From: RGIG6375 sp964472725
GTDB taxonomy: Bacteria; Bacillota; Clostridia; Oscillospirales; Oscillospiraceae
Assembly (NCBI GenBank): GCA_964472725.1
Contig: CAYYLZ010000006.1
Coordinates: 3,539 to 67,538, forward strand
Direction of reading: 5' to 3'
DNA: 64,000 bases
The notes beneath the pieces are model-generated. The model made no database searches. It saw nothing but the letters and a program-made list of their open reading frames with translations, and was not told the DNA's origin. Positions 57,859 to 64,000 of this stretch are shown here, piece after piece (position 1 is the first letter of the stretch; every line of letters starts with the position of its first letter). The translations under genes were made by a program, and so were the position numbers.

Positions 57859-58314
57859 TCAAACTATGGCGAAAATTCCGCAGCTTATGCAGGTCACGAT
57901 AACTCCTGCGATGGCTACACCGCCGAGAATGGTGGGGAAGGCCACCTTCAGGCGAATGTTCAGCAGGGCGGCTATAAGGGCTCCCGTCCATGCGCCGGTA
58001 CCGGGCAGGGGTATGGCGACCAGAATCAGCAGACCCAGCAGTTCGTATTTATATATGAGCGCGGCTTTCTTTTCGGCGCGGTTTTCCAACCACCTTACCT
58101 TGTCCTCCAACCATGCCGACTTGCTGCGCAGCCATGCAAACACCTTGCGGACGAAGAGAATTATAAAGGGTACGGGCAGCATATTGCCGATCACGGCAGC
58201 GATAAAGGTGACACACACGGGCAGGCCGAAGCCAATGCCTACGGGTATCGCCCCGCGCAGCTCTATGACGGGAACCATTGACATAAGCAGGGTTAGCAGA
58301 AATTTAGATATCAT
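57859..58314 (-). CDS. COG2426/small multi-drug export-family membrane protein
   Basis: 151 aa, four membrane segments. VPVIELRGAIPVGIGFGLP near residue 15 and the second half GLLILVAIPLPGTGAWTGALIAALL form the inverted-repeat pattern of the family, related to DedA-like proteins. The drug export name is weakly supported; function unknown. Directly after the hexapeptide-repeat gene. Confidence 0.85.
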   Translation of the reverse strand: MISKFLLTLLMSMVPVIELRGAIPVGIGFGLPVCVTFIAAVIGNMLPVPFIILFVRKVFAWLRSKSAWLEDKVRWLENRAEKKAALIYKYELLGLLILVAIPLPGTGAWTGALIAALLNIRLKVAFPTILGGVAIAGVIVTCISCGIFAIV

Positions 58315-58329
58315 TTGTACGGGTTTCCT

Positions 58330-59001
58330 TTATTTGCTCTTGAGTATTACGTTGCCGACGGCCTTGCAGATGCTGTTCGGCGGAATAACGCCGCGCACGG
58401 GAGTGAGGGGATATACGCTGCTGCCGGTACAGACGATGCTGCCGGGATTGAGCACGCTGTTGCAGCCTACCTCAACTCCGTCGCCGAGAATGGCGCCCAT
58501 CTTTTTCAGGCCGGTGGCGATGTCGCCGTCGGTGTCGTGAATGTGAACCAGAGTGCGGTCGCTCTTGACGTTGGAGGTAATGGAGCCTGCGCCCATGTGC
58601 GCCTTGTAGCCGAGAACGGAGTCGCCCACATAGTTGTAGTGGGGAACCTGCACGTTGTCGAAGAGTATTACGTTCTTAAGCTCAGTGGAGTTGCCCACAA
58701 CGGCGTTTGCGCCCACGAGAGCGCTGCCGCGAATGAAGGCGCAGTGGCGCACCTCGGTGCCGGGGCCAATGATGCAGGGGCCGGTTATGCTGGCGCTGGG
58801 GGCAACAACGGCGGTTTTAGCTATCCATACGTTTTCGCCTCGCAGCTCATATTCATCTTCGGGAAGAGTGGGGCCGAGGGCGAGAATAAAGCTCTTTATT
58901 TCGGGAAGAACCTCCCAGGGGTAAGTGAAGCGCTCAAGGAGGGGACGAGCCAAAGTGTGGCTCAGGTCGAAAAGCACGGTTATACGAATGCTGTCTGTCA
59001 T
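58330..59001 (-). CDS. Left-handed beta-helix (hexapeptide repeat) protein, GlmU-C-like
   Basis: 223 aa from ATG 59001 (GGGAGGT upstream). Hexapeptide repeats run from about residue 60 to 190 (VWIAKTAVVAPSASITGPCI, IIGPGTEV, GSALVGANAVVGN). It resembles the acyltransferase half of GlmU and the UDP-GlcNAc pyrophosphorylase-like proteins, without a nucleotidyltransferase domain. Probably an acyl or nucleotide-sugar transferase; substrate unknown. Confidence 0.8.
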   Translation of the reverse strand: MTDSIRITVLFDLSHTLARPLLERFTYPWEVLPEIKSFILALGPTLPEDEYELRGENVWIAKTAVVAPSASITGPCIIGPGTEVRHCAFIRGSALVGANAVVGNSTELKNVILFDNVQVPHYNYVGDSVLGYKAHMGAGSITSNVKSDRTLVHIHDTDGDIATGLKKMGAILGDGVEVGCNSVLNPGSIVCTGSSVYPLTPVRGVIPPNSICKAVGNVILKSK

Positions 59002-59022
59002 AGTACGACCTCCCATAGAGAT

Positions 59023-59062
59023 AAAAATCCGTGGTTTCTGCCATTATAGCAGAAACCACGGG
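59023..59062 (-). terminator. Intrinsic terminator after the AGCS symporter gene
   Basis: Perfect 13-bp stem CCGTGGTTTCTGC (59029-59041) with 59049-59061; on the minus strand followed by ATTTTTA. Confidence 0.85.
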
Positions 59063-59098
59063 ATTTTAACATAGCCAAATGTAAATTTACCGGAAACT

Positions 59099-60499
59099 TT
59101 ACTTCTTGAGGGAGTTCTTGTTGAAGTAATCCTTGGTCATCTTTGCCACAACGCCGGAGAGAGCCAGCAGCGCGATAAGGTTGGGCAGAGCCATAAGACC
59201 GTTGAGAGTATCGGAAATGTCCCACATGAGGGTGCCGGAGCCGGTGGTGCCAACGATGCAGATGAGAATGAAGATGACCTTGTAGATGATGTTGACGACC
59301 TTGTTGTTGTTGGTCAGGTAGCCCCAGCAGCGCTCGCCGTAGTAGCTCCAGCTGATGATGGTGGAGAGAGCGAAGAAGAGGAGGCTTATCTGAATAACGG
59401 TGCCGCCGATGGTGCCGGGAAGAACTGCGTTGAAGGCAGCTGCGGCGGCTGCGCCCTTGGAGGAATAGGTTGCCAGAGCCTCGGGAGAAAGCTCGATGCC
59501 GGAAAGGATAACGGTGAGAGCGGTGATGGTGCAGATGATAATGGTGTCAACGAATACTTCGAATACGCCCCACATAGCCTGCTTTACGGGCTCCTGGGTG
59601 TTGGAGGTAGCGTGAGCGATGGGAGCGGAGCCGAGACCGGCCTCGTTGGAGAATACGCCGCGGGCGACGCCCTGACGCATAGCGACCATGATGGCATAGC
59701 CGAAGATACCGCCGCCGACAGCCTCAAAGGAGAAAGCGCCCTTGACGATGGAAAGGAGAGCTGCGGGGATATCGGTAATGCGCAGGACGAGAACTGCGAT
59801 ACCGGCAAGAACATAGAAGATGGCCATGAACGGAACCAGGTAGGAGGTGACGGTTCCTATTCTCTTGACGCCGCCGATGACGATGATGGCGACGAGGACA
59901 GCGAGGATGATGCCGGTGACCAGAGGATCAAGACCCACAAGGTCATTCATGGCGCCGGCGATCTCGTTGGACTGAGCGATGTTGCCGATACCGAAGGAGG
60001 TAAGACCGCCGAGAATGGCGAAGATAACGGCCAGCCACTTGAAGTTCTTGCCAAGACCGTTGGTGATGTAGTACATGGGGCCGCCCTTGTAGATACCGTT
60101 TTCGTCGGTCTCACGGTACTTCATAGCCAGCGCGATCTCGGCGTACTTGGTGACCATGCCGAAGAATGCGGAGAACCACATCCAAAATACGGCGCCGGGG
60201 CCGCCGACGAAGATAGCGCCGGTAACGCCGGCGATGTTGCCGGTGCCGACGGTTGCGGCCATAGCAGTGGTAACGGCTTCGAAAGCGGAAAGGTTCTTGC
60301 CGCCTTCCTTCTCGTCCTTGCGGAAGAGGGAGCCGACGGTGTTTTTCATTATGTAGCCGAACTTGCGGACCTGAATGAAGCCGGTGCGGCAGGTGAGGTA
60401 GATACCGGAGCCTACCAGCAGAAGAAGCATGATGGGACCCCATGCGAAGCTGTTGACTGCGCTGTTTACCTTAGTTACGATTTCCAGAAATTTTTCCAT
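59099..60499 (-). CDS. Sodium:alanine/glycine symporter (AGCS family)
   Basis: 466 aa, about eleven membrane segments. AGCS proteins import alanine or glycine with Na+. GTGNIAGVTGAIFVGGPGAVFWMW near residue 81 and GVARGVFSNEAGLGSAPIAHA near 268 are the family signatures. A glycine riboswitch in the leader shows that glycine controls it, which supports glycine as substrate. Confidence 0.94.
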   Translation of the reverse strand: MEKFLEIVTKVNSAVNSFAWGPIMLLLLVGSGIYLTCRTGFIQVRKFGYIMKNTVGSLFRKDEKEGGKNLSAFEAVTTAMAATVGTGNIAGVTGAIFVGGPGAVFWMWFSAFFGMVTKYAEIALAMKYRETDENGIYKGGPMYYITNGLGKNFKWLAVIFAILGGLTSFGIGNIAQSNEIAGAMNDLVGLDPLVTGIILAVLVAIIVIGGVKRIGTVTSYLVPFMAIFYVLAGIAVLVLRITDIPAALLSIVKGAFSFEAVGGGIFGYAIMVAMRQGVARGVFSNEAGLGSAPIAHATSNTQEPVKQAMWGVFEVFVDTIIICTITALTVILSGIELSPEALATYSSKGAAAAAAFNAVLPGTIGGTVIQISLLFFALSTIISWSYYGERCWGYLTNNNKVVNIIYKVIFILICIVGTTGSGTLMWDISDTLNGLMALPNLIALLALSGVVAKMTKDYFNKNSLKK

Positions 60500-60535
60500 T
60501 TTTGTTTTACCCCTTTCTCCGGCGAGCTTTGGAAA

Positions 60536-60572
60536 TGAAAAAGGGAAGCTCTGCCATGTGGCAGACTTCCCT
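60536..60572 (-). terminator. Terminator between glycine riboswitch and symporter gene
   Basis: Stem GGGAAG/TCTGCC (60543-60555 with one bulge) against 60560-60571, loop ATGT-like; on the minus strand TTTTTC follows. It lies between aptamer and ATG, as expected for transcriptional control. Confidence 0.8.
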
Positions 60573-60611
60573 CAAGTAACTCGACCGGCAGCCGCCCATC
60601 AAGGCGGCTGA

Positions 60612-60712
60612 AAATTCTGTCCTTTTGCCTGAGAGATTTAGCTCCTGCGAGCCTTGCACCTTCGGCACTTCCATTTAAGGAAGCTTCTCCAGAGTGCCGT
60701 CCGTCTGCGGTT
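60612..60712 (-). ncRNA. Glycine riboswitch (single aptamer)
   Basis: Read on the minus strand: CTCTGGAGAAGC, then GTGCCGAAGGTGCAAGGC, then AAATCTCTCAGGCAAAAGGA and CAGAAT, the conserved glycine aptamer core. Only one aptamer is present. A hairpin at about 60707-60733 lies just upstream and may stand in for the lost partner, as in singlet (ghost-aptamer) forms. Confidence 0.93.
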
Positions 60713-60763
60713 CCTTGCTAAGGTTCTGCAGACTTCAACCGGCAATATTAGGTTGTTGCGAAT

Positions 60764-60792
60764 ATAATAAGCTATAAAACGCTAAATTGCAA
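60764..60792 (-). promoter_or_regulatory. Promoter of the glycine riboswitch-AGCS unit
   Basis: On the minus strand TTGCAA (60787-60792), 17-bp spacer, TATTAT (60764-60769). Confidence 0.6.
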
Positions 60793-60834
60793 TAGCTTTT
60801 TTGCAATTTGTCAAATTTGTAGAACGTGTTCAAA

Positions 60835-61413
60835 TCAAAGCATTGCTTTCAGTGCAATACTGACATAGTCGGTGGTCTGACGCTCAAGGTCATAGGAACC
60901 GTCGGTGATGCACCAGTTGTAGCAGCAGCCGCGGGCGAGAACGAAGAAGAAATCGACCACTTCACGGGAGGTCATTTCGGTTTTCAGCTCTCCGCTTGCT
61001 ATGCCGTCCTGCACGATATCCTCAAGAACCTTCTGCATGGGTCTGTAGCGGGAGAAGAACTTGTTGTCGGACTGGAAGAGGATCTTCATCAGCTCAAGGC
61101 CGGTGTTAAGGTTCAGACGGGTATAATAGCGGAAGAAGTCCGAGATTTTCTCGGCGATGGTGCTGCCGCTGAGGTTGAGAGCCACGGAATCGGTGAAGAA
61201 GCGGTCGCCCTCCATATAGATGTTCAGAAACAGGTCTTCCTTGGCGGGGAAATAGCTGTAGAAGGTACCGATGGACACCTTGGCGTCGTTGCATATCTCG
61301 CGGACGGTGGTGTTCTGATAGCCCTTTTCCTTCATAAGCTTAAGAGAGGACTTGAGCAGGCGCTCCCTTGTGCGCTGCGCCTTATCGCTCTTTACGGGGC
61401 CGTTGTTGTCCAT
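60835..61413 (-). CDS. TetR/AcrR-family transcriptional regulator
   Basis: 192 aa from ATG 61413 (AAGGAGG upstream); the longer frame has no site. The helix-turn-helix spans about residues 28-48 (VREICNDAKVSIGTFYSYFPAKEDL). The C-terminal ligand domain is not diagnostic. The gene lies upstream of the AGCS unit but has its own promoter. Target unknown. Confidence 0.92.
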   Translation of the reverse strand: MDNNGPVKSDKAQRTRERLLKSSLKLMKEKGYQNTTVREICNDAKVSIGTFYSYFPAKEDLFLNIYMEGDRFFTDSVALNLSGSTIAEKISDFFRYYTRLNLNTGLELMKILFQSDNKFFSRYRPMQKVLEDIVQDGIASGELKTEMTSREVVDFFFVLARGCCYNWCITDGSYDLERQTTDYVSIALKAML

Positions 61414-61464
61414 TTGAATAACCTCCTTCGGGTATTTGCGATTTAGTCGCGTAAAGTAATAGAT

Positions 61465-61494
61465 ATTATACCCCCTTGTCTTGGCAAATGTCAA
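61465..61494 (-). promoter_or_regulatory. Promoter of the tetR gene
   Basis: On the minus strand TTGACA (61489-61494), 18-bp spacer, TATAAT (61465-61470). A TGAACA...TGTTCA inverted repeat (61503-61508 and 61520-61525) lies just upstream of the -35 and could be an operator. Confidence 0.7.
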
Positions 61495-61629
61495 CTAAGA
61501 AATGAACAAAAAGGTAAAATGTTCAATTTCTGCTGGGCGTCATACAGAAAAACGCATCATAATCCCGCGGACAGGCGCATAGTATTTAGCACCACATATT
61601 ATTAAAACGAATGCGAGGAGGCATAAAGG

Positions 61630-63108
61630 GTGGAAGAGAACAGAATATATGAGGATATCGCGCTGCGTACAGGCGGGGATATCTATATCGGTGTGGTGGG
61701 CCCGGTGAGAACCGGCAAGTCCACATTTATAAAGAGGTTTATGGAAACGTTGGTTATCCCGGAAATAGACGACGTGTATATGCGGGAGCGCGCCCGTGAC
61801 GAGCTGCCCCAGAGCGCCAGCGGGCGGACTATAATGACCGCCGAACCGAAATTCGTGCCGGAGGACGCGGTGAAGATAGAAACGGACAGCAGCGTCTTTT
61901 CTGTGCGTCTCATCGACTGTGTGGGCTATATGGTGGAAGGCGCGCTGGGGCAGAATGAGGAGGACGGCTCCCCGCGTATGGTGACGACCCCTTGGTACGA
62001 CTATGAAATACCCCTCACCGAAGCTGCGGAGATAGGCACCCGCAAGGTCATCGCCGAGCACAGCACCCTTGGGGTGGTAATGACTACCGACGGCAGCATT
62101 TCGGACATTCCCCGCCATGCCTACGAGCCTGCGGAGGAGCGGGCGGTAAACGAGCTGAAAGCCATCGGCAAGCCCTTTGTCGTTGTGCTCAATTCCGCTC
62201 ACCCAAACTCCGAGGCCGCTCGGCACCTGCGCGGTGAGCTGGAGGAAAAATACGGTGTGTCCTGTATCTGCGTAAGCTGTCTTGAGCTGGACGAAGAGGA
62301 CGTTACATATATAATAAGTGCCGTTCTGCGCGAATTTCCGCTGACTCGCATGGAAATATTCCTGCCCAGCTGGGTCGATGCTCTGCCCTTTGACCACCCG
62401 GCCAAGGCTGAGGTTTTCGCAGCCGTGCGGGAGAGCTGCGCCGGAGTCAGCTGTATACGCGACGCCGGCAAAGCGGCGGAGGGCATTGCCGCCTGCGGCT
62501 GCGTCGAGCGAGCCGAGGCGTCCGCCGTTGACCCCGGCACGGGGGTGGCGACGGTGCGGGTGGAGTTGCCTCGCAGCCTGTTTTACGAAACCCTCAGCCG
62601 TCGCTCGGGCTTCACGGTGACGGACGACGGCGACCTGCTTACCCTGCTTACGGATATGTCCGGCGTGAAAACCGAGTACGACAGGGTCAAGGACGCCCTC
62701 CACGATGTGCGCACCAAGGGCTACGGCATCGTGATGCCCTCCCGCGAGGAGCTGCGGCTGGAGGAGCCGGAGATAGTGCGCAGAGCGGGACGCTATGGCG
62801 TTACACTCAAGGCCAGCGCGCCCTCTATCCACATGGTGATGGCCAATATAGAAACCGAGGTGTCTCCGGGTATCGGCAGCGAAACCCAGTCCGACGACAT
62901 TATAAATTACCTGCTGCAGGAGTTTGAAGGCGATACGGGTAAGATATGGGAGTCCAATATTTTCGGCAAATCCCTGTACGACATAGCAGGTGAGGGGCTG
63001 CAGGCGAAAATCAAAAAAATGCCTGAGGAAGCCCAAAGCAAGCTGCAGGAAACCCTGCAGAGAGTTGTTAACGAGGGCAGCGGCGGGCTTATATGCATAA
63101 TTCTGTGA
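61630..63108 (+). CDS. spoIVA: Stage IV sporulation protein A
   Basis: 492 aa from GTG 61630 (GCGAGGAGG upstream), equal to the B. subtilis length. SpoIVA is an ATPase of the TRAFAC class that polymerises on the forespore and forms the spore coat base. Walker A is GPVRTGKS (24-31); GRTIMTAEPKFVPEDAV near 65 and the C-terminal GGLICIIL are highly conserved. It shows the organism encodes endospore coat assembly. A GTCATA/CATAAT pair (61539-61563) could be a sigma-E site, but the spacing is poor. Confidence 0.97.
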   Translation: MEENRIYEDIALRTGGDIYIGVVGPVRTGKSTFIKRFMETLVIPEIDDVYMRERARDELPQSASGRTIMTAEPKFVPEDAVKIETDSSVFSVRLIDCVGYMVEGALGQNEEDGSPRMVTTPWYDYEIPLTEAAEIGTRKVIAEHSTLGVVMTTDGSISDIPRHAYEPAEERAVNELKAIGKPFVVVLNSAHPNSEAARHLRGELEEKYGVSCICVSCLELDEEDVTYIISAVLREFPLTRMEIFLPSWVDALPFDHPAKAEVFAAVRESCAGVSCIRDAGKAAEGIAACGCVERAEASAVDPGTGVATVRVELPRSLFYETLSRRSGFTVTDDGDLLTLLTDMSGVKTEYDRVKDALHDVRTKGYGIVMPSREELRLEEPEIVRRAGRYGVTLKASAPSIHMVMANIETEVSPGIGSETQSDDIINYLLQEFEGDTGKIWESNIFGKSLYDIAGEGLQAKIKKMPEEAQSKLQETLQRVVNEGSGGLICIIL

Positions 63109-63214
63109 GAAAAGCACTTGCAAGAGCTGGCTTTACACGGAATGTTAAAAGAACAAACTTCCTCCAATGTGCGCGAAAACGGACAAAAACGGGGGATAAT
63201 ATCGGAAACAGGCG

Positions 63215-63250
63215 TTGGGCATGAACGGAGTTCATGCCCAATTTAATTTT
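63215..63250 (+). terminator. Intrinsic terminator between spoIVA and the lipoprotein gene
   Basis: Perfect 12-bp stem TTGGGCATGAAC (63215-63226) with 63230-63241, 3-nt loop, then TTTAATTTT. The preceding 106 bp after spoIVA hold nothing recognisable. Confidence 0.85.
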
Positions 63251-63285
63251 AAAGTAAAATTAACATATAGTTAACCTTATCGTAA

Positions 63286-63314
63286 TTGACAAAAAAGTAA
63301 AGAGATTGTATATT
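63286..63314 (+). promoter_or_regulatory. Promoter of the solute-binding lipoprotein gene
   Basis: TTGACA (63286-63291), 17-bp spacer, TATATT (63309-63314); about 54 nt before the ATG. Confidence 0.8.
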
Positions 63315-63374
63315 GAGGTGGTACTATACAATGGTGTAATTGTATTGCATCGAAAAGAAAGGAGCAAACACAGT

Positions 63375-64000
63375 ATGAAAAAAGCATTGGCGCTCATTCT
63401 GGCGTTGGTTCTGGTCGTAGCTATGTTCGCTGGCTGCGCTCCCGCTGAGGATACCAACACCCCTGACACCAACACTCCTTCTTCTTCCACTCCCACCACT
63501 CCCGACGATAACGCCGGCGGCGAGGAACCCGTAGAAGAGGACAGCCCCTACAACTTCGCAAAGGGCAAGTTTGAGTATAATGAGGACGGTTACGCAACCG
63601 CCAACTATACTTATGACCTCCCCCTGAGCACCACCGACGAAGTTTTCACTTACTGGACTACCTGCTGGACTCCCCAGTACATTCCCGAGGGCGGTCTTGC
63701 AGAGCTGGAGACTCTCGCCTACATTGAAGAAGTAACCGGCGTACACATCGAGTACGAAGCTATCTCCTCCGAGCAGAGAAGCACCAACTTCTCCGTTCTG
63801 CTGGCAGCTGATGACCTCCGCGACATCATGGATCAGGCAACCTACTTCTACACCGGCGATGCTTACTCCATGATCGATGATGAGTGGTTCATCAACTTCT
63901 ATGACTACAGAGATTATATGCCCAACTACCTCTACGAGCTTTATGCACGTAACGACATCGACGTTCTCAAGTATGGCCGTCTGGACGACACCACCTGGCC
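63375..64000 (+). CDS. Extracellular solute-binding lipoprotein, N-terminal part
   Basis: 208 codons, running off the window end. Signal peptide with lipobox MFAGC (C21), a Thr/Pro/Ser-rich linker (about residues 26-50), then a domain starting YDLPLSTTDEVFTYW that resembles the large carbohydrate or oligopeptide family 1-type ABC binding proteins of Clostridia (TYIEEVTGVHIEYEAISSEQR style, as ETLAYIEEVTGVHIEYE here). AAGGAG precedes the ATG. The ligand and the permease genes would lie beyond the window. Confidence 0.82.
   Translation, partial: MKKALALILALVLVVAMFAGCAPAEDTNTPDTNTPSSSTPTTPDDNAGGEEPVEEDSPYNFAKGKFEYNEDGYATANYTYDLPLSTTDEVFTYWTTCWTPQYIPEGGLAELETLAYIEEVTGVHIEYEAISSEQRSTNFSVLLAADDLRDIMDQATYFYTGDAYSMIDDEWFINFYDYRDYMPNYLYELYARNDIDVLKYGRLDDTTW

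Noticed and set aside
61539..61563. Sigma-E promoter for spoIVA
   Set aside because: GTCATA and CATAAT are present, but the spacing is shorter than expected and the -10 is imperfect; kept only as a remark on the gene.

Overview
The window reads as a chromosomal segment of a GC-rich, spore-forming anaerobic member of the Clostridia, most likely an uncultured gut Oscillospirales- or Christensenellales-type organism. The grounds are SpoIVA (492 aa), an M23 protein with SpoIIQ-like layout, a BadF/2-hydroxyacyl-CoA dehydratase-type pair, HisZ with short-form HisG, ThiT under a TPP riboswitch, a serpin lipoprotein of the kind known from gut Clostridia, and strong Shine-Dalgarno sites. GC content was judged by eye, not calculated. 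No rRNA, tRNA, CRISPR array, transposase or phage gene was seen.

Layout. 1-1.7 kb: end of an activase/2-hydroxyacyl-CoA dehydratase-like pair. 2-14.2 kb: a forward block for DNA repair and cell envelope (uvrA, GNAT, recD2, comF, mreB, radC, uvrB, plsY, gpsA). 14.2-18.8 kb: a sulfur/Fe-S operon (metY, cysK, cysteine desulfurase, iscU, MOSC protein) behind a promoter with a palindrome over its start site. 18.8-21 kb: a reverse-strand Na+/solute symporter and an XRE regulator. 21.3-28 kb: his operon hisZGDBHAFIE, lacking hisC and a histidinol-phosphatase gene. 28-35.3 kb: citrate synthase, serpin, NusG-II/Gx transporter pair, M23 peptidase, deoC, MATE. 35.5-41.1 kb, reverse: DUF554, prfB, ddl, a membrane-anchored MurF, an alpha/beta hydrolase. 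41.2-45.5 kb: PadR/DUF2812 pair, zeta-like P-loop protein, AEC transporter, TPP riboswitch-thiT. 45.5-49.7 kb: rpmH-rnpA-yidD-yidC-khpB-acpP-mrp. 49.7-53 kb: UroD-family protein, stalk-domain secreted protein, cyclophilin. 53.3-56.8 kb, reverse: zur-znuA-znuC-znuB-dtxR operon. 57-61.4 kb: an AT-rich lipoprotein gene, then a COG2426 membrane protein, a hexapeptide-repeat protein, a glycine-riboswitch-controlled AGCS symporter and a TetR regulator. 61.6-64 kb: spoIVA and the start of a solute-binding lipoprotein.

Regulation visible in the DNA: about fifteen sigma-A-type promoters, mostly with 17-bp spacers; two riboswitches, each followed by an intrinsic terminator (TPP, glycine); a perfect 11-1-11 Fur/Zur-type palindrome over the -10 of the zinc operon; a PadR-type inverted repeat over a consensus promoter; and a long imperfect hairpin in the zinc operon leader.

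Intergenic DNA carries at least three dispersed repeat families: CTTCTCC/GAGGGG hairpin units, GTAGGG-headed palindromes, and TCATTGCGAG/TCATTCTGAG-type units. Two copies of the first lie inside the his operon, and a 248-bp element bounded by 10-bp inverted repeats sits between two copies of one hairpin after the cyclophilin gene. No clearly new enzymatic system was found. The best candidates for undescribed biology are the structured zinc-operon leader, the dtxR gene inside that operon, the MOSC protein in the sulfur operon, and the repeat elements.
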